Positions 17,081 to 25,523 of a DNA stretch of 64,000 bases are shown piece by piece. Within the stretch, counting starts at the first letter, position 1; each line of letters begins with the position of its first letter. The position numbers and the translations under genes are program-made. Where the stretch lies: assembly GCF_014205015.1 (NCBI RefSeq), contig NZ_JACHMO010000001.1, positions 682,001 through 746,000 on the forward strand, given 5' to 3'. This DNA comes from Saccharothrix ecbatanensis (lineage in GTDB: Bacteria; Actinomycetota; Actinomycetes; Mycobacteriales; Pseudonocardiaceae). A model generated the notes under the pieces. The model did not search any database. It saw only the letters and a list, made by a program, of their open reading frames with translations, and was not told the DNA's origin.

Positions 17081-18178
17081 TCAGGAAGTCGGCAGCGGCC
17101 GGAGCAGCGCGCAGCCCACCGCGCCGGTCGGGTCGATAGCGGTGATCAACGCGATCCGGCCCGCCGCGGCGTCGTCCTCGGCGGCGTGCACGAGCGCGGC
17201 GACGACGGCGAACATGGCGGCGGCGGCCGAGGTGTCGCCCAGCAGGTCGTCACAGGTGTGGGTGCGGAAGTCCGTGCCGAGCACGGACGTCACGGCCTCC
17301 GACTCCGTGCCGCCGGACCGGCTGGGCAGGTGCGCCCACACGTCACCGGGGGCGACGCGGGTGTCGTGCAACGTCCGGCGCACGCAGTCGGCCAGGACCT
17401 CGTGGGCGTCTGCGGGCCGCCGTGCCACGCCGAAGCGCACGCCGAGGATCTCGGCCAGGCCGGGACCGCTCTCCGGACCACCCTCGGGGCCGCCGATCTC
17501 CACGACCGCGCAGCCCTCGCCCAGGCGCGTGGTGTCATCGGGGTCGGTCAACGCCCGCAGGTCCGCGCGCGCGGTGGAGTGCTCCTCGGCCGCGCCGCAC
17601 AGGACGGTCTCCGCGCGACCGGTGAGCAGGAGCCGGCGCGAGTAGTTCAGCGCGTGCAGGCCCGCGACCCGGCCACCGCCGACGGTCGCGTTGGGGCCGC
17701 GCAGCTGGAACCAGATGGCGGCCCGGCCGGCGGCGCAGTTCATCACCGTGTTCGGGAACTTCGCGGGGTCGACGAAGAACGGCTTCTCCCCGTCGAACGT
17801 GCTGCGGGTGAAGTCCATCATCGACTGGGCGCTGCCGGTGGTCGTGCCCAGCACGAGACCGCGATCGGCGACGGGCGAGTCGGCCTCGAACGGCGCGACG
17901 TTGGCCGGGTCGCCGGTGACCAGGCCGCCCACCGTAGCCACGGCGAGCGCCGTCACGCGGTCCAGCGACCTGGTGCCCTTCTTGCCCAGCAGCGTGCGCA
18001 CGGGGAACGAGGGGATGACCGCGGCGCGTCCACCGTGCTCGGTGGCGAAGGCGTCGGTCGGGTCGGCCTCGGGCAGGGCTCGCGTCAGCAGGCCGGACCG
18101 GTGCGCGTCGGGTCCGATGCCCAGGGTGGAGATGGCCGACCAGGATCGGATGACCGGTGTGCGGGCGGGGCTGCTCAC
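17081..18178 (-). CDS. Ketosynthase-fold partner without active Cys (CLF-A)
   Basis: A 365-residue KS-fold protein acting by inference as chain-length-factor/KS-beta partner. In the GPNATVGGGRVAGLHAL loop the residue aligned with the KS nucleophile is Arg170; neither Cys nor the Gln typical of classical CLFs is present. The AHGTGT motif is absent too (AHLPSRSGGTE is found there). Its closest relative in the window is CLF-B at 26519 (shared G-T-T-T-G-S-A, MNC-A-G and GPN-T motifs). GTG 18178 overlaps the KS-A stop by 4 bp, so the two are produced together, as expected for a heterodimer. Confidence 0.85.
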   Translation of the reverse strand: MSSPARTPVIRSWSAISTLGIGPDAHRSGLLTRALPEADPTDAFATEHGGRAAVIPSFPVRTLLGKKGTRSLDRVTALAVATVGGLVTGDPANVAPFEADSPVADRGLVLGTTTGSAQSMMDFTRSTFDGEKPFFVDPAKFPNTVMNCAAGRAAIWFQLRGPNATVGGGRVAGLHALNYSRRLLLTGRAETVLCGAAEEHSTARADLRALTDPDDTTRLGEGCAVVEIGGPEGGPESGPGLAEILGVRFGVARRPADAHEVLADCVRRTLHDTRVAPGDVWAHLPSRSGGTESEAVTSVLGTDFRTHTCDDLLGDTSAAAAMFAVVAALVHAAEDDAAAGRIALITAIDPTGAVGCALLRPLPTS

Positions 18179-19407
18179 GACTCGTACCTTCCCAGGATGA
18201 CGACGGAGTTGTTGCCACCGAAGGCCAACCCGTTGTTCTGGACCACTCGCAGGTCCGCGGTGACGGAGTGATTGGGGACGCAGTCCACGGCGCACTCGGG
18301 GTCGGTGTGCTTGTGGTTGATCGTCGGCGGGATGAAGCCGTGCTCGATGGCCAACGCGCAGCCGATCGCGCCCAGGGCGCTGGCCGCGCCCATCGAGTGG
18401 CCCAGCATCGACTTCATCGACACCGTGCGCGGCATCTCCTTGCCGTAGACGTCCCGGATGGCGCTGGACTCGGTGACGTCGTTGGCCGCCGTGCCGGTCC
18501 CGTGCGCGGAGATGAGGTCGACCTCGCCGGGCTTCACGCCCGCGTCGGAGAGCGCCAGTCGGACGCAGTCCGCGATCCGGTCCTGGAACGGCGCCACCGG
18601 GTGGTGCGCGTCGCAGTTGAGGCCGTACCCGAGCACCTCCGCGTGGATGCGGGCGCCGCGCGCGAGCGCCGAGTCCAGGGCCTCCAGGACCAGGATGCCG
18701 CCGCCCTCGCCGGTCAGGATGCCCTTGCGGTCGACGTCGAACGGCTGGCACACCTCGGGCGCGATGGTGCCGAGCCGGTAGAAGCCCGCGAAGGTCTTCC
18801 GGCACACGGCGTCCGCGCCACCGCACAGCGCGATGTCGGCCTCGCCCAGGCGGATCGCGTCCAACCCGTAGCCGATCGCGTAGTTCCCCGCGGCGCACGC
18901 GGTCGCGATGGTGATCGTCTCCGCCTGCGACAAGCCGAATTCCTGGGCGACCGCGGCGGACAGCGTGCCGACCGGCACGCGGCGGGCCATCGTCTCCGGC
19001 GAGTCGGCGACCGGACGGCCGACCTCGTGCTCGACGATGCGGTCCAGCTCGTGCGCCTCGCCGTCGGTGGTGCCCACCGCGATCAACGTGCGCGCGCCCG
19101 CGAGGTCCGCCGACGACAGCCCCGCGTCAGCGGTGGCGAGCCGGGCGGCGGCCAGCGCGAACTGGGTCGCCCGACCCACGTCCCCGACGGCGACTTCCCG
19201 CTGCCAGCGGGTCGGGTCGAAGTCGGCGACCTCGCACCCGTTCGAGTACTCGAACCCCTTGGTGTCGAACAACTCCATCGGGCGGGCGCCGCTTCTGCCC
19301 GCACGCAGACCGTCGAGGAAATCGGTGACGCCGGTGCCGATGCTGGACACCGGGCCGAGTCCTGTGACGACCACTCGGCGCGCGGTGCCGCCGTGACCAT
19401 CGCTCAT
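18175..19407 (-). CDS. Type II ketosynthase (KS-A)
   Basis: A 410-residue FabF-like beta-ketoacyl-ACP synthase. The catalytic triad is intact: Cys171 (ATACAAGNYAIG), His302 (AHGTGT) and His337 (MLGHSMGAAS). It condenses malonyl-ACP with the chain on an ACP by decarboxylative Claisen condensation. It is nearly a twin of KS-B (both have ATACAAGNY, ALCGGADA or VLCGGADA, CRKTFA and GYGLNCDA motifs), so a duplication is clear. ATG 19407 follows GGGAG and begins at the usual distance from the first KS strand; a longer upstream frame has no coding character. It is the first gene of the leftward arm. Confidence 0.93.
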   Translation of the reverse strand: MSDGHGGTARRVVVTGLGPVSSIGTGVTDFLDGLRAGRSGARPMELFDTKGFEYSNGCEVADFDPTRWQREVAVGDVGRATQFALAAARLATADAGLSSADLAGARTLIAVGTTDGEAHELDRIVEHEVGRPVADSPETMARRVPVGTLSAAVAQEFGLSQAETITIATACAAGNYAIGYGLDAIRLGEADIALCGGADAVCRKTFAGFYRLGTIAPEVCQPFDVDRKGILTGEGGGILVLEALDSALARGARIHAEVLGYGLNCDAHHPVAPFQDRIADCVRLALSDAGVKPGEVDLISAHGTGTAANDVTESSAIRDVYGKEMPRTVSMKSMLGHSMGAASALGAIGCALAIEHGFIPPTINHKHTDPECAVDCVPNHSVTADLRVVQNNGLAFGGNNSVVILGRYES

Positions 19408-19660
19408 TTTCGGGCTCCCGGAGGCGTTCTGGACGGGCCGCGCCCGCGATCGGACGCGCCGGACGTGCAAGCCGCACAGTAGGGACCGCGCCGGGTCGGA
19501 ACCTAGCGATGTGCCCGTCCCTCGCATGAAGCTGCTACCCGGCGACGTGCCGCGCTGCATGATCTTGACAACCTTGGGGCGCGGTGGGGCCAACTCGCCA
19601 CCGGCGCGTCTACGGTCGGCCTTGATGCGATTCCGCTCCTTCTCCGAGTCGAGGTAGGCG
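19408..19660. promoter_or_regulatory. Divergent control region of the biosynthetic cluster
   Basis: This 253-bp gene-free stretch separates the leftward KS-A operon from the rightward PLP-enzyme operon. It must hold both promoters. A perfect TTGACA at 19565-19570 faces the rightward operon but I see no good TANNNT at 17-18 bp; TACGGT at 19611-19616 could be a -10 with a poor -35. I found no long inverted repeat. The PLP-enzyme start at 19661 has GAGG 7 bases upstream. Confidence 0.5.
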
Positions 19661-20932
19661 ATGACGAGCACTGTCGACGGCAGCACAGCGGCGTTAACCG
19701 GGGATGCCCCCGGACCCGCCGCTCCCGCTTGGCGTTTCGGGGAGTTCGCCGAGGGTCTGCGTCAGATCGGCCTGGGCCACATGCCGCACACCGAGGGCAT
19801 GTCCGGTATCCCCGAGGTCATGATGGGCGGGCGCAAGCTCGTCAACTTCGCGCCCGTGAACTTCCTCAACCTGCACAGCCGCGAGGACGTCATGGGCGTC
19901 TTCACCGACGCGGCGCGCACCTACGGCCTGGCCACCGGCGGCGCCCGGATCAGCCAGGGCGTCACCAAGCCCCACGTGGACATGGAAGCCGAGCTGTGCC
20001 GCATCCTGGGCAAGGAGCGGGCCGTCGGCTACGCCACCGGCCTGGTGGCGAACATCGGCTTCATCCACGGCATGTCCAAGAGCATCAAGTGGACCGACGG
20101 CCTGGAGATGGACCACAGCGACGTGGTCTTCGTCTACGACCGCGAGAGCCACTGGAGCCTGTGGAAGGCCGCCGACCACCTCAAGTACGGCGAGCGCCTG
20201 TTCTCCTTCAAGCACAACAACGCCGAGGACCTGGAGAAGGTCCTGCAACGACTCCAGGGCAAGCGGGTCGTCGTGGTGTTCGAGAGCGTGTACTCCCTCG
20301 ACGGCTCGGTGGCGCCGATGCACGACATCGTCGACGTCTGCGAGCGCTACGGCGCGCTGTCCTTCGTGGACGACGCGAACGGCTTCCTGGTCTACGGCCC
20401 CGCGCACCGGCCGTTCGCCGAGGAGTACGCGGGCATGCTGCGGTCCACGTTCATCATGGTGTCGCTGAAGAAGGCCGTCGGACTGGAGGGCGGACTGATC
20501 GTCGGCCCCAGCGACCCCATCTTCTCCCTCGAACTGCTCGGCATGACCTCGGCGTTCACAGCGCAGGTCCAGCCTCCCACCGCGGCCACCGCCGCCTACG
20601 CGATGCGCCTGCTCACGCAGGACGAGCCCAAGATCGTCGACAACTACCTCGAACGGGTCGAGAAGTTCCGCGGCCTGCTGTCCGAGGAGGGTGTCCGCCT
20701 CTACCCGACGCCGTCGATCATGACGTCGCTGCACGTCGGCTCCGAGGAGAAGGGCATGCGGCTCAAGGCGAAGTTCCTTGAGCACGGCTACCGCATCCCG
20801 ATCTACGTCTTCCCGGCCGCCAAGAAGAACAACAGCGTCATGCGGCTCATCCTGAACGCTTCGCACACGGACGAGCACATCGACGGCTTCATGACGCTCC
20901 TGCGGAAGTTCAAGGGCGAGTTCGACCTCTGA
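19661..20932 (+). CDS. Alpha-oxoamine-synthase-family PLP enzyme
   Basis: A 423-residue fold-type I PLP enzyme of the AONS/SPT/ALAS group. The family joins an acyl thioester to an amino acid with loss of CO2, giving an alpha-amino ketone. Visible sites: PLP-stacking His164 (SHWS), a DD-A motif FVDDANG where the usual His is Asn240, and the PLP lysine Lys271 in SLKKAVGLEGG. The N-terminal 40 residues are an extension. It is not a typical 5-aminolevulinate synthase. The gene starts the rightward arm and is followed after 44 bp by ACP2, so it may take the acyl chain directly from that ACP. The amino acid substrate cannot be read from sequence. Confidence 0.85.
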   Translation: MTSTVDGSTAALTGDAPGPAAPAWRFGEFAEGLRQIGLGHMPHTEGMSGIPEVMMGGRKLVNFAPVNFLNLHSREDVMGVFTDAARTYGLATGGARISQGVTKPHVDMEAELCRILGKERAVGYATGLVANIGFIHGMSKSIKWTDGLEMDHSDVVFVYDRESHWSLWKAADHLKYGERLFSFKHNNAEDLEKVLQRLQGKRVVVVFESVYSLDGSVAPMHDIVDVCERYGALSFVDDANGFLVYGPAHRPFAEEYAGMLRSTFIMVSLKKAVGLEGGLIVGPSDPIFSLELLGMTSAFTAQVQPPTAATAAYAMRLLTQDEPKIVDNYLERVEKFRGLLSEEGVRLYPTPSIMTSLHVGSEEKGMRLKAKFLEHGYRIPIYVFPAAKKNNSVMRLILNASHTDEHIDGFMTLLRKFKGEFDL

Positions 20933-20976
20933 ACCCTGCCCGTCCCCCTTTGGAAAGCACTACGGAAGGAATACCC

Positions 20977-21231
20977 ATGACCGCCAGCGTCGAGCAGCGA
21001 GTGGACCGCATCAAGGAGATCGTCTGCGACATCCTCGAACTGGAGCACGACGAGGTCACCGACACGGGCCTGTTCAAGGAGGACTACGGCGCGGACTCGC
21101 TGCTGTCGATCGAGATCCTCTCCTCGCTGGAGAAGGAGTTCGGCGTCGTCATCGACCAGGCCGAGATGTCCCGCATGGTCAACATGGAGGGCGTCGTCGA
21201 GGTCGTGACCGAGGCGATCGACCGCAAGTGA
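20977..21231 (+). CDS. Acyl carrier protein (ACP2)
   Basis: An 84-residue acyl carrier protein with Ser41 in YGADSLLSIEI as the phosphopantetheine site. The sequence around it (FKEDYGADSLLSIEILSSLE) differs clearly from ACP1 and ACP3, so it may have a separate job. Its position directly after the oxoamine-synthase gene suggests it presents the acyl chain to that enzyme. ATG 20977 follows GGAAGGA. The stop overlaps a possible GTG start of KS-B. Confidence 0.95.
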   Translation: MTASVEQRVDRIKEIVCDILELEHDEVTDTGLFKEDYGADSLLSIEILSSLEKEFGVVIDQAEMSRMVNMEGVVEVVTEAIDRK

Positions 21232-21299
21232 CGTCAGGCGCGGCCCAGGGTGCTGCGGCGGTCCACGCGACCGCGCCGAACGAGTGGAGTTGGCGTGTG

Positions 21300-22556
21300 A
21301 TGACCAGTTCTGTGGCAGGCGGACCGCGGTCGATCCGCGATGACGACGTCGTGGTCACCGGGATCGGTGTGATCTCCAGCATCGGCACCGGTGTGGCCGA
21401 GTTCGCCGCGGGTCTGCGCGCCGGGCGTAGCGGTGTCTCACCGATCACCGCGTTCGACACCTCCGGATTCGAGCACGCCAACGGGTGCGAAGTGACCGAC
21501 TTCGACCCGGGCCCGTGGGTGCGCACGCTCGACCCCGCGTCCCTGGGCCGGGCCGCCCAGTTCTCCGTCTCGGCGGCCAGGATGGCCGTCGAGGACGCCG
21601 GCATCGACGCGGCCGAGCTGGCCGCCAAGCGGATGCTGGTGTCGATCGGCACCACCGATGGCGAGTCGTCCGACCTCGACCGCGTCGTCGCGGCGGAACT
21701 CGCCGGCGGCCCCGAGGCGGTCGACCCCGTCGTGGCCGGCCGCACGTCGGCGAGCAGGCTCTCCGTCGCGGTGGCCCGTGAGCTCGGCCTCGTGGACGTG
21801 GAGGCGATGACCATCGCCACCGCCTGCGCGGCCGGGAACTACACCATCGGCTACGGGTACGACGCCGTGCGGTCGGGCGAGGTCGACATGGTGCTCTGCG
21901 GCGGCGCGGACGCGTTGTGCCGCAAGACCTTCGCCTCGTTCTACCGGCTCGGCACCATCGCCCCCGACGTGTGCCGGCCGTTCGACGCCGACCGCCAGGG
22001 GATCCTCACCGGCGAGGGCGCCGGCGTGCTGGTCCTCGAACGGTGGGCCGACGCGCGCAAGCGGGGCGCGCGGGTCTACGCCCGCATCCTCGGCTACGGC
22101 CTGAACTGCGACGCCACCCACCAGGTGGCCCCCGACCAGGACAGCGTGGCGCGCTGCATGACGTTGGCGCTGGAGAACGCGGGCGTCAAGCCGGACGAGG
22201 TCGACCTGATCTCCGCGCACGGCACCGGGACCAGGGCGAACGACCTGACCGAGGCCGGCGCCATCCGCGAGGTCTACGGCGGCAAACCGCCCCGCACGAT
22301 CTCGATCAAGTCGATGCTCGGCCACGCGATGGGCGCGGCGAGCGCGCTCGGCGCCATCGCGTGCGCGCTCGCGATCCACCGCGGGTTCATCCCGCCGACC
22401 ATCAACCACCGCAAGACCGATCCGGAGCTGGGCATCGACTGCGTTCCCAACACCGCGCTCGACGTGGCGCCCGCGATCGTCCAGAACAACGGCCTGGCCT
22501 TCGGCGGGAACAACGCCGTGGTGATCCTGGGCAGACACGAGGAGGAGAACCCGTGA
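21300..22556 (+). CDS. Type II ketosynthase (KS-B)
   Basis: A 418-residue FabF-like ketosynthase with intact Cys176 (ATACAAGNYTIG), His307 (AHGTGT) and His342 (MLGHAMGAAS). It is the paralogue of KS-A. By motif type its natural partner is CLF-B at 26519, which resembles CLF-A, although three genes lie between them. ATG 21300 places 22 residues before the first KS strand and has GGAG about 10 bases upstream; GTG 21228, overlapping the ACP2 stop, is an alternative that adds 24 residues. The stop overlaps the KS-C start by 4 bp. Confidence 0.92.
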   Translation: MTSSVAGGPRSIRDDDVVVTGIGVISSIGTGVAEFAAGLRAGRSGVSPITAFDTSGFEHANGCEVTDFDPGPWVRTLDPASLGRAAQFSVSAARMAVEDAGIDAAELAAKRMLVSIGTTDGESSDLDRVVAAELAGGPEAVDPVVAGRTSASRLSVAVARELGLVDVEAMTIATACAAGNYTIGYGYDAVRSGEVDMVLCGGADALCRKTFASFYRLGTIAPDVCRPFDADRQGILTGEGAGVLVLERWADARKRGARVYARILGYGLNCDATHQVAPDQDSVARCMTLALENAGVKPDEVDLISAHGTGTRANDLTEAGAIREVYGGKPPRTISIKSMLGHAMGAASALGAIACALAIHRGFIPPTINHRKTDPELGIDCVPNTALDVAPAIVQNNGLAFGGNNAVVILGRHEEENP

Positions 22557-23692
22557 GCAAGCGATGGGCGATCGCCGGCGTAGGAGCCCTGTCCAGCGTG
22601 GGGCGGACCGCCGAGGAGATGTTCGACAACCTCTGCGCGGGCAAGACCGGGCTCGGTCCCCTGCGCGCGTTCACGCCGGAGTGGTACACCGCGCAACACC
22701 TGCACGAGATCGACGACCTCGACGCCTACCCGGACGTCGAGGGCCGGGCAACCCGCTTCCTCCTGGACGCGATCGGCCAGGCGCTGGACGACGCCGGGAT
22801 GCCGCACGACCTGGCGGGCGTGCCCGTGCTGGTCGGCACCGGGCTGCGCGAGCTGCGCAGCGTGGAGCTGTGGGCGCGTGGCCAGACCAAGGCCGACGAG
22901 CGTCGCCTGCACTTCGGCGCCGCGCTGCGCGAGCGGTTCGGCGCCGACGACACCCACACGTTCTCCAACGCCTGCTCGGCGTCGCTCTACGCGCTGTCGC
23001 TCGCCGTCGACCTGCTCGACTCGGGTGAGCACGACACGGTCGTCGTGGCGGGCACCGACTCGATCACCGAGTCGATGTTCGGCGTGCTGGACCGGCTGCA
23101 ATCCGTGCCGCCCGAGCGGTTGCGCCCCTTCGACGTCAACCGGAAGGGCACCATCCTCGGCGAGGGCGCGTCGGCGATCGTGCTGCGGCGCGAGCCGGCC
23201 GGGTCCGGTCAGGTCCGGGGTTGGCTGCGCGGTGTGGCGATCAACTGCGACGCCTTCCACGCGACCGCGCCGGAGGCGGGCAGCATCGCCGAGGTCATCC
23301 GGAACGCCCACAGCGCCGCGGCGGTCCGTCCCGACGAGGTGGACCTCGTGCTGCTGCACGGAACCGGCACCATGGCCAACGACACCGGTGAGGCGACGGC
23401 GATGGCCGAGGTCTTCGGCACCGAGGTCAAGCACCCGGTGATGACGGCCATGAAGTCGATGACCGGGCACACCTCGGGCGCGTCCGGCCTGCACTCGCTG
23501 ATCATGGCGCTGACGAGCATCGCGCAGGACCGCGTCAGCCCGACGCTCCACCTCGAGGATCAGATCCCGGTGGCCGCGGACTTCCGCATCGCCACCCGGG
23601 AACACGTCGGCGAAGGGCCGATGGTGGCCCAGGTCAACGGTTTCGGCTTCGGCGGCGTCAACGCCGTCGCCATCGTGGAGGGAACGCGATGA
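22553..23692 (+). CDS. Ketosynthase of a second type (KS-C)
   Basis: A 379-residue KS with Cys141 (SNACSASLYAL), His269 (LHGTGT) and His306 (TGHTSGAS). The S-N-A-C nucleophile elbow and short N-terminus set it apart from KS-A/KS-B and link it to KS-D. It probably accepts a different starter or chain length. GTG start overlaps the KS-B stop; its own stop overlaps the CLF-C start by 4 bp, so KS-C and CLF-C are made as a pair. Confidence 0.9.
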   Translation: MSKRWAIAGVGALSSVGRTAEEMFDNLCAGKTGLGPLRAFTPEWYTAQHLHEIDDLDAYPDVEGRATRFLLDAIGQALDDAGMPHDLAGVPVLVGTGLRELRSVELWARGQTKADERRLHFGAALRERFGADDTHTFSNACSASLYALSLAVDLLDSGEHDTVVVAGTDSITESMFGVLDRLQSVPPERLRPFDVNRKGTILGEGASAIVLRREPAGSGQVRGWLRGVAINCDAFHATAPEAGSIAEVIRNAHSAAAVRPDEVDLVLLHGTGTMANDTGEATAMAEVFGTEVKHPVMTAMKSMTGHTSGASGLHSLIMALTSIAQDRVSPTLHLEDQIPVAADFRIATREHVGEGPMVAQVNGFGFGGVNAVAIVEGTR

Positions 23693-24690
23693 CCGCGGTA
23701 CAGGAAAGCGCCGACGTGAAGGAACGCGCAGAGCAGGTCGGTTCTGGGCAGGTCGTCGTCACGGGCGTCGGCTTCGCCCTGCCCGGCGTGGCCGAGCCCG
23801 GCGAGGTGGAGCGCGGCCGTGATGCCGCCGCCGAGCCGGTGGACCCCGCCGCCCACCTGGGCAAGAAGGGCCTGCGGTACAAGGATCACGCGACCCGCCT
23901 GGCGCTGGTCGCGGCGAAGGCCGCGCTCGTGCGCTCCGGGCTGTGGAACGAGACCGACGGGCTGACCGTCGACCCGCGCGACGTGGCCGTGCTGGCCACC
24001 TCCAACCTGGGCAACCTCGACTCGGTCGCCGAGGTGGCCGCGCTCATCGGGCGTGAGGGCGGCACGCGGCTGGTCAGCCCCATCGCCACCCCGAACCTCT
24101 CCAGCAACGTGGTGTGCGCCGACATCGCCATCCGGTTCGGCCTGCGCGGGCCGAACATGATGGTGTGCAACGGCGCCACCTCCGGGTTGGACGCCCTGCG
24201 CTGGGCCGCGACCTGGCTGCGTTCCGGGCGGGCACGTCACGCGCTGGTCGTGGGCGTCGAGCCGGACAACGACGTGAGCCGGGCGTACGCCGGCGGTCAG
24301 GTGCTCGACGGCGCGGTGGCCGTCGTGATCGAGCGTGACGACAGCACGGCCGGGCGTGCGGTGCTCGGCGAACTCGGCCCGGTGGCGCGGTCCGGTCGGC
24401 TGGACGAGTCCGTCGCCGCCGCGGGCGGGACCGACGCCGGCTCGCGGGTGTGGTTCGTGCCCGAGGGCGACGGGATGTCCTCCGTCGTGCTGCCCGAGGC
24501 CGAGCGGGTGGACGTGTCCCGCGGTTGGGGTCGCACGTCCGGCGCGCACGGGCTCCTCCAGATCGCCGTGGGCACCGCACACCTGGCCGGCGGTGCGTCG
24601 AGCGTCGTGGCCACCTGTGGTGGACCGGCCGACGACGCGATCGCCTCCGTCGTCCTTCGCGCGCCGCGGAGCGAGCCGTGCCCGGCCTGA
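23689..24690 (+). CDS. Ketosynthase-fold partner without active Cys (CLF-C)
   Basis: A 333-residue, short KS-fold protein. The nucleophile position is Ala163 in MVCNGATSGLDAL (a Cys occurs three residues earlier but out of register), and no AHGTGT motif exists; a lone SGAHG occurs near the end. It is therefore likely a non-condensing partner for KS-C. About 70 residues shorter than a normal KS, mostly missing in the C-terminal half. ATG start overlaps the KS-C stop. Confidence 0.8.
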   Translation: MTAVQESADVKERAEQVGSGQVVVTGVGFALPGVAEPGEVERGRDAAAEPVDPAAHLGKKGLRYKDHATRLALVAAKAALVRSGLWNETDGLTVDPRDVAVLATSNLGNLDSVAEVAALIGREGGTRLVSPIATPNLSSNVVCADIAIRFGLRGPNMMVCNGATSGLDALRWAATWLRSGRARHALVVGVEPDNDVSRAYAGGQVLDGAVAVVIERDDSTAGRAVLGELGPVARSGRLDESVAAAGGTDAGSRVWFVPEGDGMSSVVLPEAERVDVSRGWGRTSGAHGLLQIAVGTAHLAGGASSVVATCGGPADDAIASVVLRAPRSEPCPA

Positions 24691-25490
24691 CGGCCACCCG
24701 ACCCGGCGTCGACAACCACACCCCGCTGATCCTGCTGCCGCGGACCAAGCCCCCGGGTGCGCCCAGAGTCCTGCTGCTGCACGGCATGGCCAACAACGGC
24801 AACGTGTGGCAGCCGGTGTGCGAGGAGGCCGGGGAGCAGTGGGAGATCTGGTCCGCCGAGCTGCCGTGGCGCAACGAGGGCGTCGGATCGTGGGCGCACG
24901 AAGAGGATTCCGCGCGGTGGGTGGCGGAGGCGCTGACCGGCGTCACCGACTCCGCGGGGCCGATCGACCTCGTCGTGGCGCACTCGTTCTCCGCCTCGCT
25001 GCTGCTCCGCGTGCTCGCCGAGGTTCCCGCTTCGAGCCCGCGCGCCGCCGTCCTGGTGTCGCCGTTCTACAAGCCGTCCCCGGACGACTTCGACTGGTCG
25101 ATGCTCACCGGCCTGGCGACCACGTTCGTGGACGCCATGCGGGAGGGCATCCGGGTGGCCGCGGCCGGACGGGGCAACCCGGACCTGCACGACGCCGCGG
25201 CGCTGCGGGTGTGCGAGCGGATCGGTCCGTACGCGTGGACCAGGTTCCTCCAGACCTACCTGAACTCGCCGTGGGTCGACCTGGACCGCCTCGACCTGCC
25301 GTGCCTCGTCCTGGCGGGGGAGGACGACCTCATCGCCCCACCGACCGACGCGATGTCCCTCGCGGAACGGCTGCCGTCGGCGCGGCTCGAACTGCTGCCG
25401 TCGTGCGGTCACTTCCCGATGGCGCAGGAGGCCGGCGCCTTCACCAAGAAGGTCGCCGACTTCCTCGCCACCCTCCCGTCTTTGCCCTGA
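24678..25490 (+). CDS. Alpha/beta-hydrolase (thioesterase-like)
   Basis: A 270-residue alpha/beta hydrolase. The oxyanion strand VLLLHGMANNG is near residue 31, the nucleophile elbow is AHSFSAS with Ser103, the acid is in GEDDLIAP and the His in CGHFPMAQE near the C-terminus. It could hydrolyse an acyl-ACP (release or editing) or act on a late intermediate. GTG 24678 lies 13 bp inside the CLF-C gene, indicating coupling. The cap region is small, as in editing type II thioesterases, but substrate class is not decidable. Confidence 0.85.
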   Translation: MPGLTATRPGVDNHTPLILLPRTKPPGAPRVLLLHGMANNGNVWQPVCEEAGEQWEIWSAELPWRNEGVGSWAHEEDSARWVAEALTGVTDSAGPIDLVVAHSFSASLLLRVLAEVPASSPRAAVLVSPFYKPSPDDFDWSMLTGLATTFVDAMREGIRVAAAGRGNPDLHDAAALRVCERIGPYAWTRFLQTYLNSPWVDLDRLDLPCLVLAGEDDLIAPPTDAMSLAERLPSARLELLPSCGHFPMAQEAGAFTKKVADFLATLPSLP

Positions 25491-25523
25491 CCCCGAACCC
25501 GTGAAACGGAGACGAGAACCGAG

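Noticed and set aside
19661..20932. 5-aminolevulinate synthase for a C5N unit
   Set aside because: The N-terminus and the D-D-A-N motif do not fit typical ALAS, and no acyl-CoA ligase/amide synthase pair of the manumycin type is present.
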